DNA of 64,000 nt from Mesorhizobium sp. INR15 (lineage in GTDB: Bacteria; Pseudomonadota; Alphaproteobacteria; Rhizobiales; Rhizobiaceae). Below the pieces are notes generated by a model. The model was not told where the DNA came from. It searched no databases and saw nothing but the letters and a program-made list of their open reading frames with translations. A program made the position numbers and the translations under genes. Shown one piece after another: positions 32,816 through 39,820 of this stretch; the first letter of the stretch is position 1; each line of letters starts with the position of its first letter. Where the stretch lies: assembly GCF_015500075.1 (NCBI RefSeq), contig NZ_CP045496.1, forward strand, positions 6,582,001 to 6,646,000, written 5' to 3'.

Positions 32816-33454
32816 TCACGATGCCCGCCTTTGTCCGAGCATATCGGGATATCCTCTGGCCAGAACGGGCGCAAAATGATTACGGCGCGAACGCACCACG
32901 TCCAGCGTGTGCTCGTTGAAGGTGAGGAGTGTCGCGACGACCTGCTGATTGCCATAGGTGCGCTGATAGCCCAGCGGCGTTGCCAGGAAATGCAGCTGCA
33001 GGGCGCGCAACACCCACATTGGCTCGAACTCAATGATCACCTTGTCGACGCCGCGCTTCAGCCCCCACTCGACGAAGCCGGCAATCAGTTCGGTGCCGAC
33101 GGTCGAGACGCCGCGACGGCCATCGCGAAAACCGGGAGCCACCGCGTAACGGGTCAGTTCATAGATGCTCGGGCCGGATGGTGGCGTTCCTTCGGAAAGG
33201 TCGGTCAACACCTCGGTCAGTAGATGTGGCCGCGTGGTCGGCAGCATCCGCTGGTAACCCGCAACCTCGTTGCCCCTGATGACGATCTGATGCACCGCCT
33301 CATCGTGGTCGAACTGGTCGACCTCGAGCCCGTCGGGGCGCCGAAGGTCCTCCCATCCCATTTCCTCGACAAATATCTTGTAGCGCAGCCGATGGACGGC
33401 CTCCCAAAGGTCGGGACGTTCCATCAATTCCTGGGTTGTAAGGGCAAAAAGCAT
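32816..33454 (-). CDS. LuxI-family acyl-homoserine-lactone synthase
   Basis: This 212-residue autoinducer synthase is predicted to use S-adenosylmethionine and an acyl-ACP or acyl-CoA. It has the LuxI landmarks 'HRLRYKIFVEEMGW' (Arg, Phe, Trp), 'LEVDQFDHDEAVH', 'GYQRMLPTTRPHLL' and 'IYELTRYAVAPGFRDGRR' (Glu and Arg). It lies between a luxR gene upstream and a crotonase gene downstream on the same strand. A lux-box-like palindrome lies about 60 bp before its start. The acyl chain cannot be predicted; the coupled crotonase hints at an unsaturated one. Confidence 0.93.
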   Translation of the reverse strand: MLFALTTQELMERPDLWEAVHRLRYKIFVEEMGWEDLRRPDGLEVDQFDHDEAVHQIVIRGNEVAGYQRMLPTTRPHLLTEVLTDLSEGTPPSGPSIYELTRYAVAPGFRDGRRGVSTVGTELIAGFVEWGLKRGVDKVIIEFEPMWVLRALQLHFLATPLGYQRTYGNQQVVATLLTFNEHTLDVVRSRRNHFAPVLARGYPDMLGQRRAS

Positions 33455-33505
33455 CCGTCATCTCCTGCATTCAAGAGGAAGATACGGCCGGGCTTTTGCT
33501 AGGAA

Positions 33506-33523
33506 ATTACGCGATCACGTAGG
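33506..33523. promoter_or_regulatory. lux-box-like palindrome upstream of luxI
   Basis: TACG-C-GATC-A-CGTA (33508-33521) is a dyad with central GATC, in the 97-bp luxR-luxI gap and about 60 bp before luxI. Its length, symmetry and place suit binding by the adjacent LuxR protein and a positive feedback loop. Confidence 0.6.
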
Positions 33524-33551
33524 CAAAAAATTCTAGGCCGGCGCGGCCGAC

Positions 33552-34283
33552 CTAACTAATGTAGCCGCGCCTTATCGCTTCCGCGACCGCCTGAACCCGG
33601 TTGACGGCACCAAGTTTGCTCTTTGCGTTAAGAAGGTGTTTCTCGGAGGTGTGTTCCGAAATGCCGAGAATCTGAGAAATCTCCCATTCGGACTTGCCGA
33701 CAGCCGCCCATTGCAGGCATTCGCGCTCGCGCGGCGTCAATTCGACATGATCGATGGTCTTGTTTGCCATCGTGTGGAGTTGCATGGCGCGTCCGACCGC
33801 ATAGGTCGAGACAAGCGAGACCAGGCCGAACTCAGCCGCGGACAATTCAACCGCCTCGCCGCCAAGCGACACCATGACGATCTGTCCGTCGAGCGTGATC
33901 AATGGAAACGCCAGCCCGTCGCGCAGCTTGAATTCGCCAGCGTCGCCCATCACTTCGCCGCTGCTCTTGTTGACGCGCACGCCCTGGGCAGCTTCGCGCC
34001 ACTGGAACGGTGCCTGCAACTGCTTCATATGGCTTACGACAGGGTCGTGATCGACGTAGTTGCGCGCGACATAGCGCTCCAGCCATTCACCTGGCCAGTC
34101 GCAGAGCAGCACGTGCTGCTTCTGGAGGCCGGTTGGCGTGCCTGGCTGCGGAACGGTACCCGCCATCAGCGCTGTCAGCCCGAAACCGGAAGTAATGCCA
34201 AGCAACTTCGCGCAGACCGCCGCCGCCGTGTCGGCATGCTGCAGCTGATCTATGTATTCAAGCGTACGATCAAACTGACCCAT
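33552..34283 (-). CDS. LuxR-family quorum-sensing regulator
   Basis: This protein of about 243 residues has an N-terminal autoinducer-binding domain with conserved Trp, Tyr, Asp, Pro and Trp in 'WPGEWLERYVARNYVDHDPV' and 'APFQWREAA'. The C-terminal helix-turn-helix has 'VELTPRERECLQWAAVGKSE' and 'ILGISEHTSEKHLLNAKSKL'. ATG 34283 gives the family's usual length; the frame extends to 34433. It is followed by luxI on the same strand and should activate or repress it on binding the signal. An AACTG-N8-CAGTT palindrome lies upstream. Confidence 0.93.
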   Translation of the reverse strand: MGQFDRTLEYIDQLQHADTAAAVCAKLLGITSGFGLTALMAGTVPQPGTPTGLQKQHVLLCDWPGEWLERYVARNYVDHDPVVSHMKQLQAPFQWREAAQGVRVNKSSGEVMGDAGEFKLRDGLAFPLITLDGQIVMVSLGGEAVELSAAEFGLVSLVSTYAVGRAMQLHTMANKTIDHVELTPRERECLQWAAVGKSEWEISQILGISEHTSEKHLLNAKSKLGAVNRVQAVAEAIRRGYIS

Positions 34284-34367
34284 CGCAACATCAACCCCAT
34301 GTTGCCTCCCAGCGTTGCAATCAATGGCCCGTGCCGATCCGCACTTTGCCACCAACCGCGGATTGCA

Positions 34368-34385
34368 AACTGCTCTCCTCCAGTT
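34368..34385. promoter_or_regulatory. Second lux-box-like palindrome, upstream of luxR
   Basis: AACTG (34368-34372) and CAGTT (34381-34385) are inverted repeats separated by 8 bp. The CTG...CAG pattern recalls LuxR-type sites. It lies between luxR and the divergent binding-protein gene, about 85 bp before the luxR start. The rest of 34284-34543 shows no gene. Confidence 0.4.
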
Positions 34386-34543
34386 GTGATGCTCGACTTT
34401 GACCCCCATCAAAGCAACCACCGCCATTTGCAAACTCGCTAAAGCATATCTTGAAATCAGCGCGTTGAAATCAAAAAGCGTTGTGCCTGTGCCATTTTCG
34501 TACGAGAACCCTCTTTGCTGTCAGGGTCGGGCGGAGCTTGAGC

Positions 34544-35395
34544 GTGGTGTTTCTGCGAATATCGATCGCATTGCTTTCGGCGCTGTTCGGATTGCACGCA
34601 ATCAGCGGTTTTGCGCGCGCGGCGGAACCGCAGGTTCCGATCCTGTGGGATGCCAAGGAGCGGCTGCCGAAGCCGGATCTCTCCGCGCTGCCACGGTTGA
34701 GATTCCTGACCACCACCGACTTTCCGCCCTTCAATTTCCTCGACAACTCGGGGCGGTTGTCCGGTTTCCACATCGATCTCGCCCGTGCCATCTGCGCCGA
34801 ACTTGGCATTGTCGACAAATGCCAGATTCAGGCGCTGCCCTGGGGCGAATTGGACAGCGCGCTGCAGAAGGGTGAAGGCGAGGCGATCATCGCCGGCATT
34901 GCCGCAACGCCCGAGACGCGATCGAAATACGCCTTCTCACGCGCCTATCTGCAGTTTCCGGCACGCTTCATCATGCCGAAGACCAAGGCTCTTGCCGAGC
35001 CGATCATCGACAAGCTGCGCAGCAAACGGGTCGGCGTGATCGCCAACTCATCGCATGAGCGGATGTTGCGTGACTATTTCGACGCCGTTCAGGTCGTGCC
35101 CTTTGACAGGCCGGAAGACCTCTATGCCGACCTCAAGACCGGCAAGATCGACGCTGCCTTCGGTGACGGCATGCGCTTCGCCTTCTGGCTGGGCGGCTCG
35201 GACGCGGCGGGCTGTTGCCGCTTTGCCGGCGGCCCCTATCTGGCGCCGGAATATCTGGGTTCAGGCATGACGATCGCCACCAAGGCGGACGATCCGGCGC
35301 TGGCTGCGGCCTTCGATTACGCGCTGCAGGAAATTTCCGTGAAAGGCACGTTCGCCGAGTTCTACCTGCGCTATTTCCCGGTCAGTTTTTTCTGA
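34544..35395 (+). CDS. Family 3 periplasmic binding protein
   Basis: This protein of about 283 residues has a signal peptide (MVFLRISIALLSALFGLHAI, cleavage near ARA-AE). The core resembles amino-acid-type (PBPb) binding proteins: 'LRFLTTTDFPPFNFLDNSGR', 'GFHIDLARAICAELGIV', 'EAIIAGIAATPETRSKYAFS' and 'GTFAEFYLRYFP'. GTG 34544 is chosen with GGAG 7 nt upstream; the frame extends to 34481 without signal-like sequence. No transporter subunits are adjacent. An internal pair of Cys ('AAGCCRF') is unusual. The ligand is unknown. The stop codon lies inside a 24-bp tandem duplication. Confidence 0.82.
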   Translation: MVFLRISIALLSALFGLHAISGFARAAEPQVPILWDAKERLPKPDLSALPRLRFLTTTDFPPFNFLDNSGRLSGFHIDLARAICAELGIVDKCQIQALPWGELDSALQKGEGEAIIAGIAATPETRSKYAFSRAYLQFPARFIMPKTKALAEPIIDKLRSKRVGVIANSSHERMLRDYFDAVQVVPFDRPEDLYADLKTGKIDAAFGDGMRFAFWLGGSDAAGCCRFAGGPYLAPEYLGSGMTIATKADDPALAAAFDYALQEISVKGTFAEFYLRYFPVSFF

Positions 35396-35424
35396 TCCGG
35401 CCCGGTCAGTTTCTTCTGATCCGG
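35377..35424. repeat. 24-bp tandem duplication over the stop codon of the binding-protein gene
   Basis: The 24-bp unit starting CCCGGTCAGTTT and ending TGATCCGG occurs at 35377-35400 and again at 35401-35424 with one mismatch. The first copy includes the stop codon TGA. The second copy is beyond the reading frame, so the protein end is unchanged. Confidence 0.9.
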
Positions 35425-35433
35425 AAACAGCAG

Positions 35434-35847
35434 TTAAGTGAGCGTGCGCAGGCGCGCCTTCGCCGCGCGACCGATGGCGGCGACAGTCAGCGTATCAAGG
35501 TCGAGCTGGCGGCGGATGAGCTGCAGCACCCGCACCTCTTCCATGCGCATTTCGAGATCGACGGCCGCGACCTCGAAGGCGGCGGCATAGGCGGTGTCGC
35601 GCAGGCGTTCCGGCAATGCCTCGGCGACGCTCGCCAGCACACCTTCCAGACCATCCTTTTCATGCAGCATCTTCTGACAGGTCTGCGCGACGGCAATCAG
35701 GCGGCCCTGATTGAAGTCCTCGAACACAGGCCAGGAACGGACGACGTCGCCAATCCGCGCCAGTTCGACATCGGTCATGTCACGATCGGAGGCCGAGGTG
35801 ATGACCATCAGGTGGATCAGCGCTTCGTGCGGCGTCGGCAAAGGCAT
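35434..35847 (-). CDS. TerB-like (tellurite-resistance family) protein
   Basis: This 137-residue all-helical protein resembles the TerB/DjlA-type domain. It has 'HEALIHLMVITSASDRDMTD' near the N terminus and 'AAAFEVAAVDLEMRMEEVRV' with acidic residues in the second half, the usual pattern for metal-binding TerB folds. The gene is monocistronic and convergent with the binding-protein gene. A role in stress response is inferred from the family name; tellurite resistance itself is not implied. Confidence 0.8.
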   Translation of the reverse strand: MPLPTPHEALIHLMVITSASDRDMTDVELARIGDVVRSWPVFEDFNQGRLIAVAQTCQKMLHEKDGLEGVLASVAEALPERLRDTAYAAAFEVAAVDLEMRMEEVRVLQLIRRQLDLDTLTVAAIGRAAKARLRTLT

Positions 35848-35920
35848 TCAAAACTCCTTGGGCTAGGCTCTAAAGCTAGGAAGACGCCATCGGAGCCGCA
35901 AGGAAAAAGCGCCGCGCTCG

Positions 35921-35948
35921 TTGACGCTCCGGTCAGGCGCGCATAGAG
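35921..35948 (+). promoter_or_regulatory. Possible lysS promoter
   Basis: TTGACG (35921-35926) and ATAGAG (35943-35948) are spaced 16 nt, 73 bp before the lysS start. The -10 match is weak. Confidence 0.35.
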
Positions 35949-36020
35949 ACCGGTTGAAAATCCACACTTGCGGCTGTCCGGCGAACGATCTTGGCCGGCG
36001 AATAATTTGGAAAACAAGAC

Positions 36021-37667
36021 ATGGCGGGATCAAACATCATCGATCTCAATCCCGAGCTGCTGGCGGCCGCGACCGAAAGCAAGGCGTGGCCGTTCGAGGA
36101 AGCCAAAAAGATCATCGAGCGCTACAAAGGCACGGACTTTCCCGAGACCGTATTGTTCGAGACCGGATACGGTCCGTCCGGCTTGCCGCATATCGGCACA
36201 TTTGGCGAGGTGGCGCGCACCACGATGGTGCGCCATGCTTTCCGCGTGCTGACCGGCGACAAGGTCAAGACCAAGCTGCTGTGCTTCTCCGACGACATGG
36301 ACGGCATGCGCAAGATTCCCGACAATGTTCCGGATCGCGCGGCACTCGAGCCCTATCTGCACAAGCCGCTGTCGGCGGTGCCTAATCCCTTTGGCGGCGA
36401 CTATGCGAGCTTCGGGGACCACAACAACGCGATGCTTTGCCGCTTCCTTGACACGTTCGGCTTCGACTACGAGTTCGCCAGCGCGACGCAGTATTACAAG
36501 GCGGGCCGTTTCGACGCGATGCTGCTGCGCACCGCCGAACGCTTCGATCAGATCATGGCGGTGATGCTGCCGACGCTCGGCCCGGAGCGCCAGGCGACCT
36601 ACAGCCCGTTCCTGCCGATTTCGCCAAAGAGCGGCCGCGTGCTCTACGTCCCGATGAAGCATGTCGACGCCAAGGCCGGCACCATCACCTTCGACGATGA
36701 GGGTACGGAAACCACGCTGTCCGTGACGGGCGGCAAGGTGAAGCTGCAGTGGAAGCCGGATTTTGGCATGCGCTGGGCAGCGCTCGGCGTCGATTTCGAA
36801 ATGTTCGGCAAGGACCACCAGACCAATGCGGTGGTCTACGACCGCATCTGCAACATTCTGGGCGGGCGGGCGCCGGAGCATTTCGTCTATGAGCTGTTCC
36901 TGGACGAGAACGGCCAGAAGATCTCGAAGTCGAAAGGCAATGGCCTGACCATCGACCAATGGCTGACCTATGCGCCGACCGAAAGCCTTGGGCTCTACAT
37001 GTACCAGCGGCCACGGCAGGCCAAGAAGCTCTATTTCGATGTCATTCCGAGAGCAGTGGACGAGTATTACACCTTTCTCGCGGCCTATGTCAGGCAAGAC
37101 TGGAAGGAGCGGCTGGGCAACCCGGTCTGGCACATGCATGACGGCAACCCGCCCGTGGTCGATATGCCGGTGCCGTTCTCGCTTCTGCTCAATCTGGTCA
37201 GTGCGTCCAACGCGCAGAACAAGGATGTGCTGTGGGGCTTCATCTCGCGCCATGCGCCTGGAGTGACGCCAAAGACGCATCCCGAGCTCGACCAGTTGGT
37301 CGGCCACGCAATCCGCTACTTCGACGATTTCGTGAAGCCGGCGAAAACCTTCCGGCCGGCCGACGATGTCGAGCGCGAGGCGCTGGATGCGCTCGAAAAG
37401 GCGCTCGGCGAGCTCCCGGCTGGCGCCAACGGCGAAGCGATCCAGAACACCTCGCTCAACGTGGCACGCAGGATCGAGCGTTACCAGGATCATTCCAAGC
37501 AAAGCCCGGAGGGCGGGCCCGGTGTGTCGGGCGCCTTCTTCCAGATGATCTATCAGGTGCTGATCGGCCAGGAGCGCGGACCGCGCTTTGGTTCGTTCGC
37601 CGCGCTTTACGGCATCGCCGAGACACGGGCGCTCATTGCGCGGGCGCTGGCTGGTCAGCTGGCCTGA
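36021..37667 (+). CDS. lysS: Class I lysyl-tRNA synthetase
   Basis: This 548-residue enzyme of the class I (archaeal-type) LysRS family charges tRNA-Lys. The Rossmann-fold motifs are 'GPSGLPHIGTFGE' (HIGH-like) and 'KISKSKGNG' (KMSKS-like, about residue 300). 'LLCFSDDMDGMRKIPDN' is also typical of this class. Most bacteria use a class II LysRS; many alphaproteobacteria, including rhizobia, have this class I form. The last 35 bp overlap the convergent SNase-like gene. Confidence 0.95.
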   Translation: MAGSNIIDLNPELLAAATESKAWPFEEAKKIIERYKGTDFPETVLFETGYGPSGLPHIGTFGEVARTTMVRHAFRVLTGDKVKTKLLCFSDDMDGMRKIPDNVPDRAALEPYLHKPLSAVPNPFGGDYASFGDHNNAMLCRFLDTFGFDYEFASATQYYKAGRFDAMLLRTAERFDQIMAVMLPTLGPERQATYSPFLPISPKSGRVLYVPMKHVDAKAGTITFDDEGTETTLSVTGGKVKLQWKPDFGMRWAALGVDFEMFGKDHQTNAVVYDRICNILGGRAPEHFVYELFLDENGQKISKSKGNGLTIDQWLTYAPTESLGLYMYQRPRQAKKLYFDVIPRAVDEYYTFLAAYVRQDWKERLGNPVWHMHDGNPPVVDMPVPFSLLLNLVSASNAQNKDVLWGFISRHAPGVTPKTHPELDQLVGHAIRYFDDFVKPAKTFRPADDVEREALDALEKALGELPAGANGEAIQNTSLNVARRIERYQDHSKQSPEGGPGVSGAFFQMIYQVLIGQERGPRFGSFAALYGIAETRALIARALAGQLA

Positions 37668-38460
37668 GAACGCCACCTGTCTCTTCAAGGATCGAACTCG
37701 GCGCCTCAGGCGCCGGGCTCGTTTCCGCCGGCATCGCCGGCAGGCCGGAAAGATTCGGCGCCGAACCGTAGATTCCCTTCCTGGCCGCGCGCGCCTTGTC
37801 AGCGGCTTCGACATAGGCTCCGCCCTTGGCGGCGCGGGCCCAGCCGTTTTCGACCAGCCATTGGCCGACATCCTGCTTGCCGACGCGGCATTGCGCGGCA
37901 ATCAGGTCGCGTCCGCCTTCCGGCGGCACCGTGCAGACCACGGCGCGACCCCGCAGGAAGGATCTGAACGCGGTTCGCGCCCGGACGCCGCAGGCCCAGG
38001 ATTTGCCCTCGTCGCTGCATGTCTCATCCGGCTTGACGACATCGATGCCGGAGACCGCGACGGAATATCCCTTCGCCTCGATCAAGCCGGCGGCGGAGGC
38101 GACGGGCTGGAACAGCTTGGTGCCATTCCAGTCGTCGGGCATTTTCGGTTTCGGCGGCATGGCCAGCGCCAGCTTGCTCAGGGGCGCGCGCGGCTCAACG
38201 CGTTCGAGCTCCTCTGCGGGAAGCGGCGGCGGTGCGACAAGCTCCGGGTCGATGGCCCTGGAATACACCACGGGTTTTGTCGGCTCGGGTTGCGGGATAG
38301 CAGCGGTAACCGGCGCTTCGGCCTGTGTTTCTGCACCGGCCTGGATTTCATCGACAGGCATGGTATCGCCGTCTGGCAGAACGACCCGGCCGCCGGCGAC
38401 AACCAACGCCGCCATCATCACGATTGCCAGAACCGCGACGGCCAGATGAAACAATCGCAT
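37633..38460 (-). CDS. Secreted or membrane-anchored SNase-like protein, probably degenerate
   Basis: This protein of about 275 residues has an N-terminal hydrophobic anchor (MRLFHLAVAVLAIVMMAALV), a Pro/Ala/Glu-rich linker of about 70 residues, then a thermonuclease-like domain: 'GYSVAVSGIDVVKPDETC', 'GVRARTAFRSFLRGRAVVC' and 'QWLVENGWARA'. The Arg and Glu expected in the active-site strand are not evident, so catalysis is doubtful. A low-complexity Pro tail ends the protein. It starts 10 nt after the S24 regulator gene, and its 3' end overlaps lysS by 35 bp in convergent orientation. Confidence 0.7.
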   Translation of the reverse strand: MRLFHLAVAVLAIVMMAALVVAGGRVVLPDGDTMPVDEIQAGAETQAEAPVTAAIPQPEPTKPVVYSRAIDPELVAPPPLPAEELERVEPRAPLSKLALAMPPKPKMPDDWNGTKLFQPVASAAGLIEAKGYSVAVSGIDVVKPDETCSDEGKSWACGVRARTAFRSFLRGRAVVCTVPPEGGRDLIAAQCRVGKQDVGQWLVENGWARAAKGGAYVEAADKARAARKGIYGSAPNLSGLPAMPAETSPAPEAPSSILEETGGVLRPADQPAPAQ

Positions 38461-38470
38461 CGCGGCGGCC

Positions 38471-39121
38471 TTACTGACTTGCCCAGACAATCCGCGCCAC
38501 CCATTCGACATCGCGCATGGCGATGTCACGGTCCGGATGATCGGGATTGAGCGAGACCAGCATGATCGACTTGATGGTCTGGCGGTCGAGCACCTTGGCC
38601 ATCACCTCACCTGATATGGTCTTGACGACGACGCGATCCCCCTTGCGGGTCACGGCGCCCGGCTCGACGATGAGCACGTCACCATTGCGGTAGAGCGGCA
38701 ACATGGAATCGCCCTGCACCTTCAGCGCATAAGAGCTCTCTGTCGATTGAGCGGGCAGTTCAACCAGATCCCAGCCTTGCCCCGCCGGGAACCCCGCATC
38801 GTCGAAGAAGCCGCCGGCACCGGCCTGCGCGAAGCCGAGCAGAGGCACTGAGGATCTCTGTATCGGCAGCGCACCACGGCCCAATTCGCCCCTGCCCTCG
38901 ATCAGCCCGGTGAACTCATCCAGCGATGCGCCGGTCGCCTCGATGATCTTGGCCAGCGATTCGGTCGAGGGCCAGCGCGGACGGCCATCGGAAGACAGAC
39001 GCTTCGACTTGTTGAAGGCCGTGGAATCAAGGCCTGCCCGCTTTGCCAGACCCGAGGCCGAGAGCGAGTAGCGCTCGGCCAGAGCGTCGATAGCGGCCCA
39101 TACGCGGTCATGCGAGAGCAC
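38471..39121 (-). CDS. S24/LexA-like repressor with helix-turn-helix
   Basis: This 216-residue protein has an N-terminal XRE-type helix-turn-helix ('LSASGLAKRAGLDSTAFNKS') and a C-terminal S24 peptidase domain with Ser in 'KVQGDSMLPLYRNGD' and Lys in 'KGDRVVVKTISGE'. An Ala-Gly in 'GFAQAGAGG' could be the self-cleavage site. This is the plan of LexA/CI-type repressors. GTG 39121 is chosen with GGGAGA 5 nt upstream; the frame runs to 39178. No phage genes are nearby, so it is probably a stand-alone regulator. Confidence 0.85.
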   Translation of the reverse strand: MLSHDRVWAAIDALAERYSLSASGLAKRAGLDSTAFNKSKRLSSDGRPRWPSTESLAKIIEATGASLDEFTGLIEGRGELGRGALPIQRSSVPLLGFAQAGAGGFFDDAGFPAGQGWDLVELPAQSTESSYALKVQGDSMLPLYRNGDVLIVEPGAVTRKGDRVVVKTISGEVMAKVLDRQTIKSIMLVSLNPDHPDRDIAMRDVEWVARIVWASQ

Positions 39122-39210
39122 TTCGCTCTCCCTCTCGACAGGAAAAAATACCTTCCCGTTCGTAGCCGTCAGAACCACGTTTGTCTACCGGTTGGCCGGG
39201 AGAAGGTTGG

Positions 39211-39756
39211 TCAATCCCCAGCCTTGGCCAGATCACGCAACCGCCGATGCGAGGTCATGAACAACCGTTCCGGCTCGGTGAGCGGGCGTGGCTGAACACT
39301 GGTTTCAAGCGCCGCGACCACCTCGCCCATGTCGACAAAGCGGCGATTGGCCCGGTCGTAGATGCCCGCGTTGGTCATGATCAAGGCGGCCGTCTCGCCG
39401 CTGTCGAGGACAAAGCGATGCTTGCCGATGACTTGCGTGCCTTCCCAGCTTTCGATGGACGAGACCACTTCGAAGCAGCGCCACAATCTGATCTCGCGCA
39501 CATAGACCGATTGAAGCCCGCCCATCATCGGCGCCCAGGCCTTTTTCCTGGCCAGCCTGAGCAGGCCTGACCGCAGGAAAATATCGATGCGGCCGAGATC
39601 GGCCAGCATCATGTAGCGCGCATTGTTGAGATGAACGTTGTAGTCGATGTCAGTGGGGAGGCAGCGAAACGCCAGCCGGCTTTCGCCACCCATCACATAA
39701 GGGCCACGGCTGGACGCCGTGGCGATCATGCGCGCCATCCGCGCCCAGACATACAT
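39211..39756 (-). CDS. Hotdog-fold acyl-CoA thioesterase-like protein
   Basis: This 181-residue protein is of the 4HBT/THEM6-like group. 'FRCLPTDIDYNVHLNNARYM' is the active-site loop with Asp/Asn and the conserved 'N-H-LNN' pattern, and 'GGLQSVYVREIRLWRCFEV' is the following strand region. It could hydrolyse acyl-CoAs released in the adjacent beta-oxidation pathway. It lies 64 bp after the multifunctional enzyme gene on the same strand. No clear ribosome site precedes ATG 39756. Confidence 0.8.
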   Translation of the reverse strand: MYVWARMARMIATASSRGPYVMGGESRLAFRCLPTDIDYNVHLNNARYMMLADLGRIDIFLRSGLLRLARKKAWAPMMGGLQSVYVREIRLWRCFEVVSSIESWEGTQVIGKHRFVLDSGETAALIMTNAGIYDRANRRFVDMGEVVAALETSVQPRPLTEPERLFMTSHRRLRDLAKAGD

Positions 39757-39820
39757 TACAGCGCCGCGCGTCCTTTTGGACGCGCAAAGGACGCTGCAAG
39801 GCTCTTGATTTTACCCATGC

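Noticed and set aside
32816..34283. TraR/TraI plasmid-transfer quorum system
   Set aside because: No transfer or replication genes are present and the flanks are chromosomal housekeeping genes.
36030..37901. Antisense open frame of about 620 codons opposite lysS
   Set aside because: The sense frame encodes a full class I LysRS; the antisense frame is a composition artefact.
38471..39121. Prophage repressor
   Set aside because: The S24 repressor stands without integrase, excisionase or structural phage genes; neighbours are metabolic.
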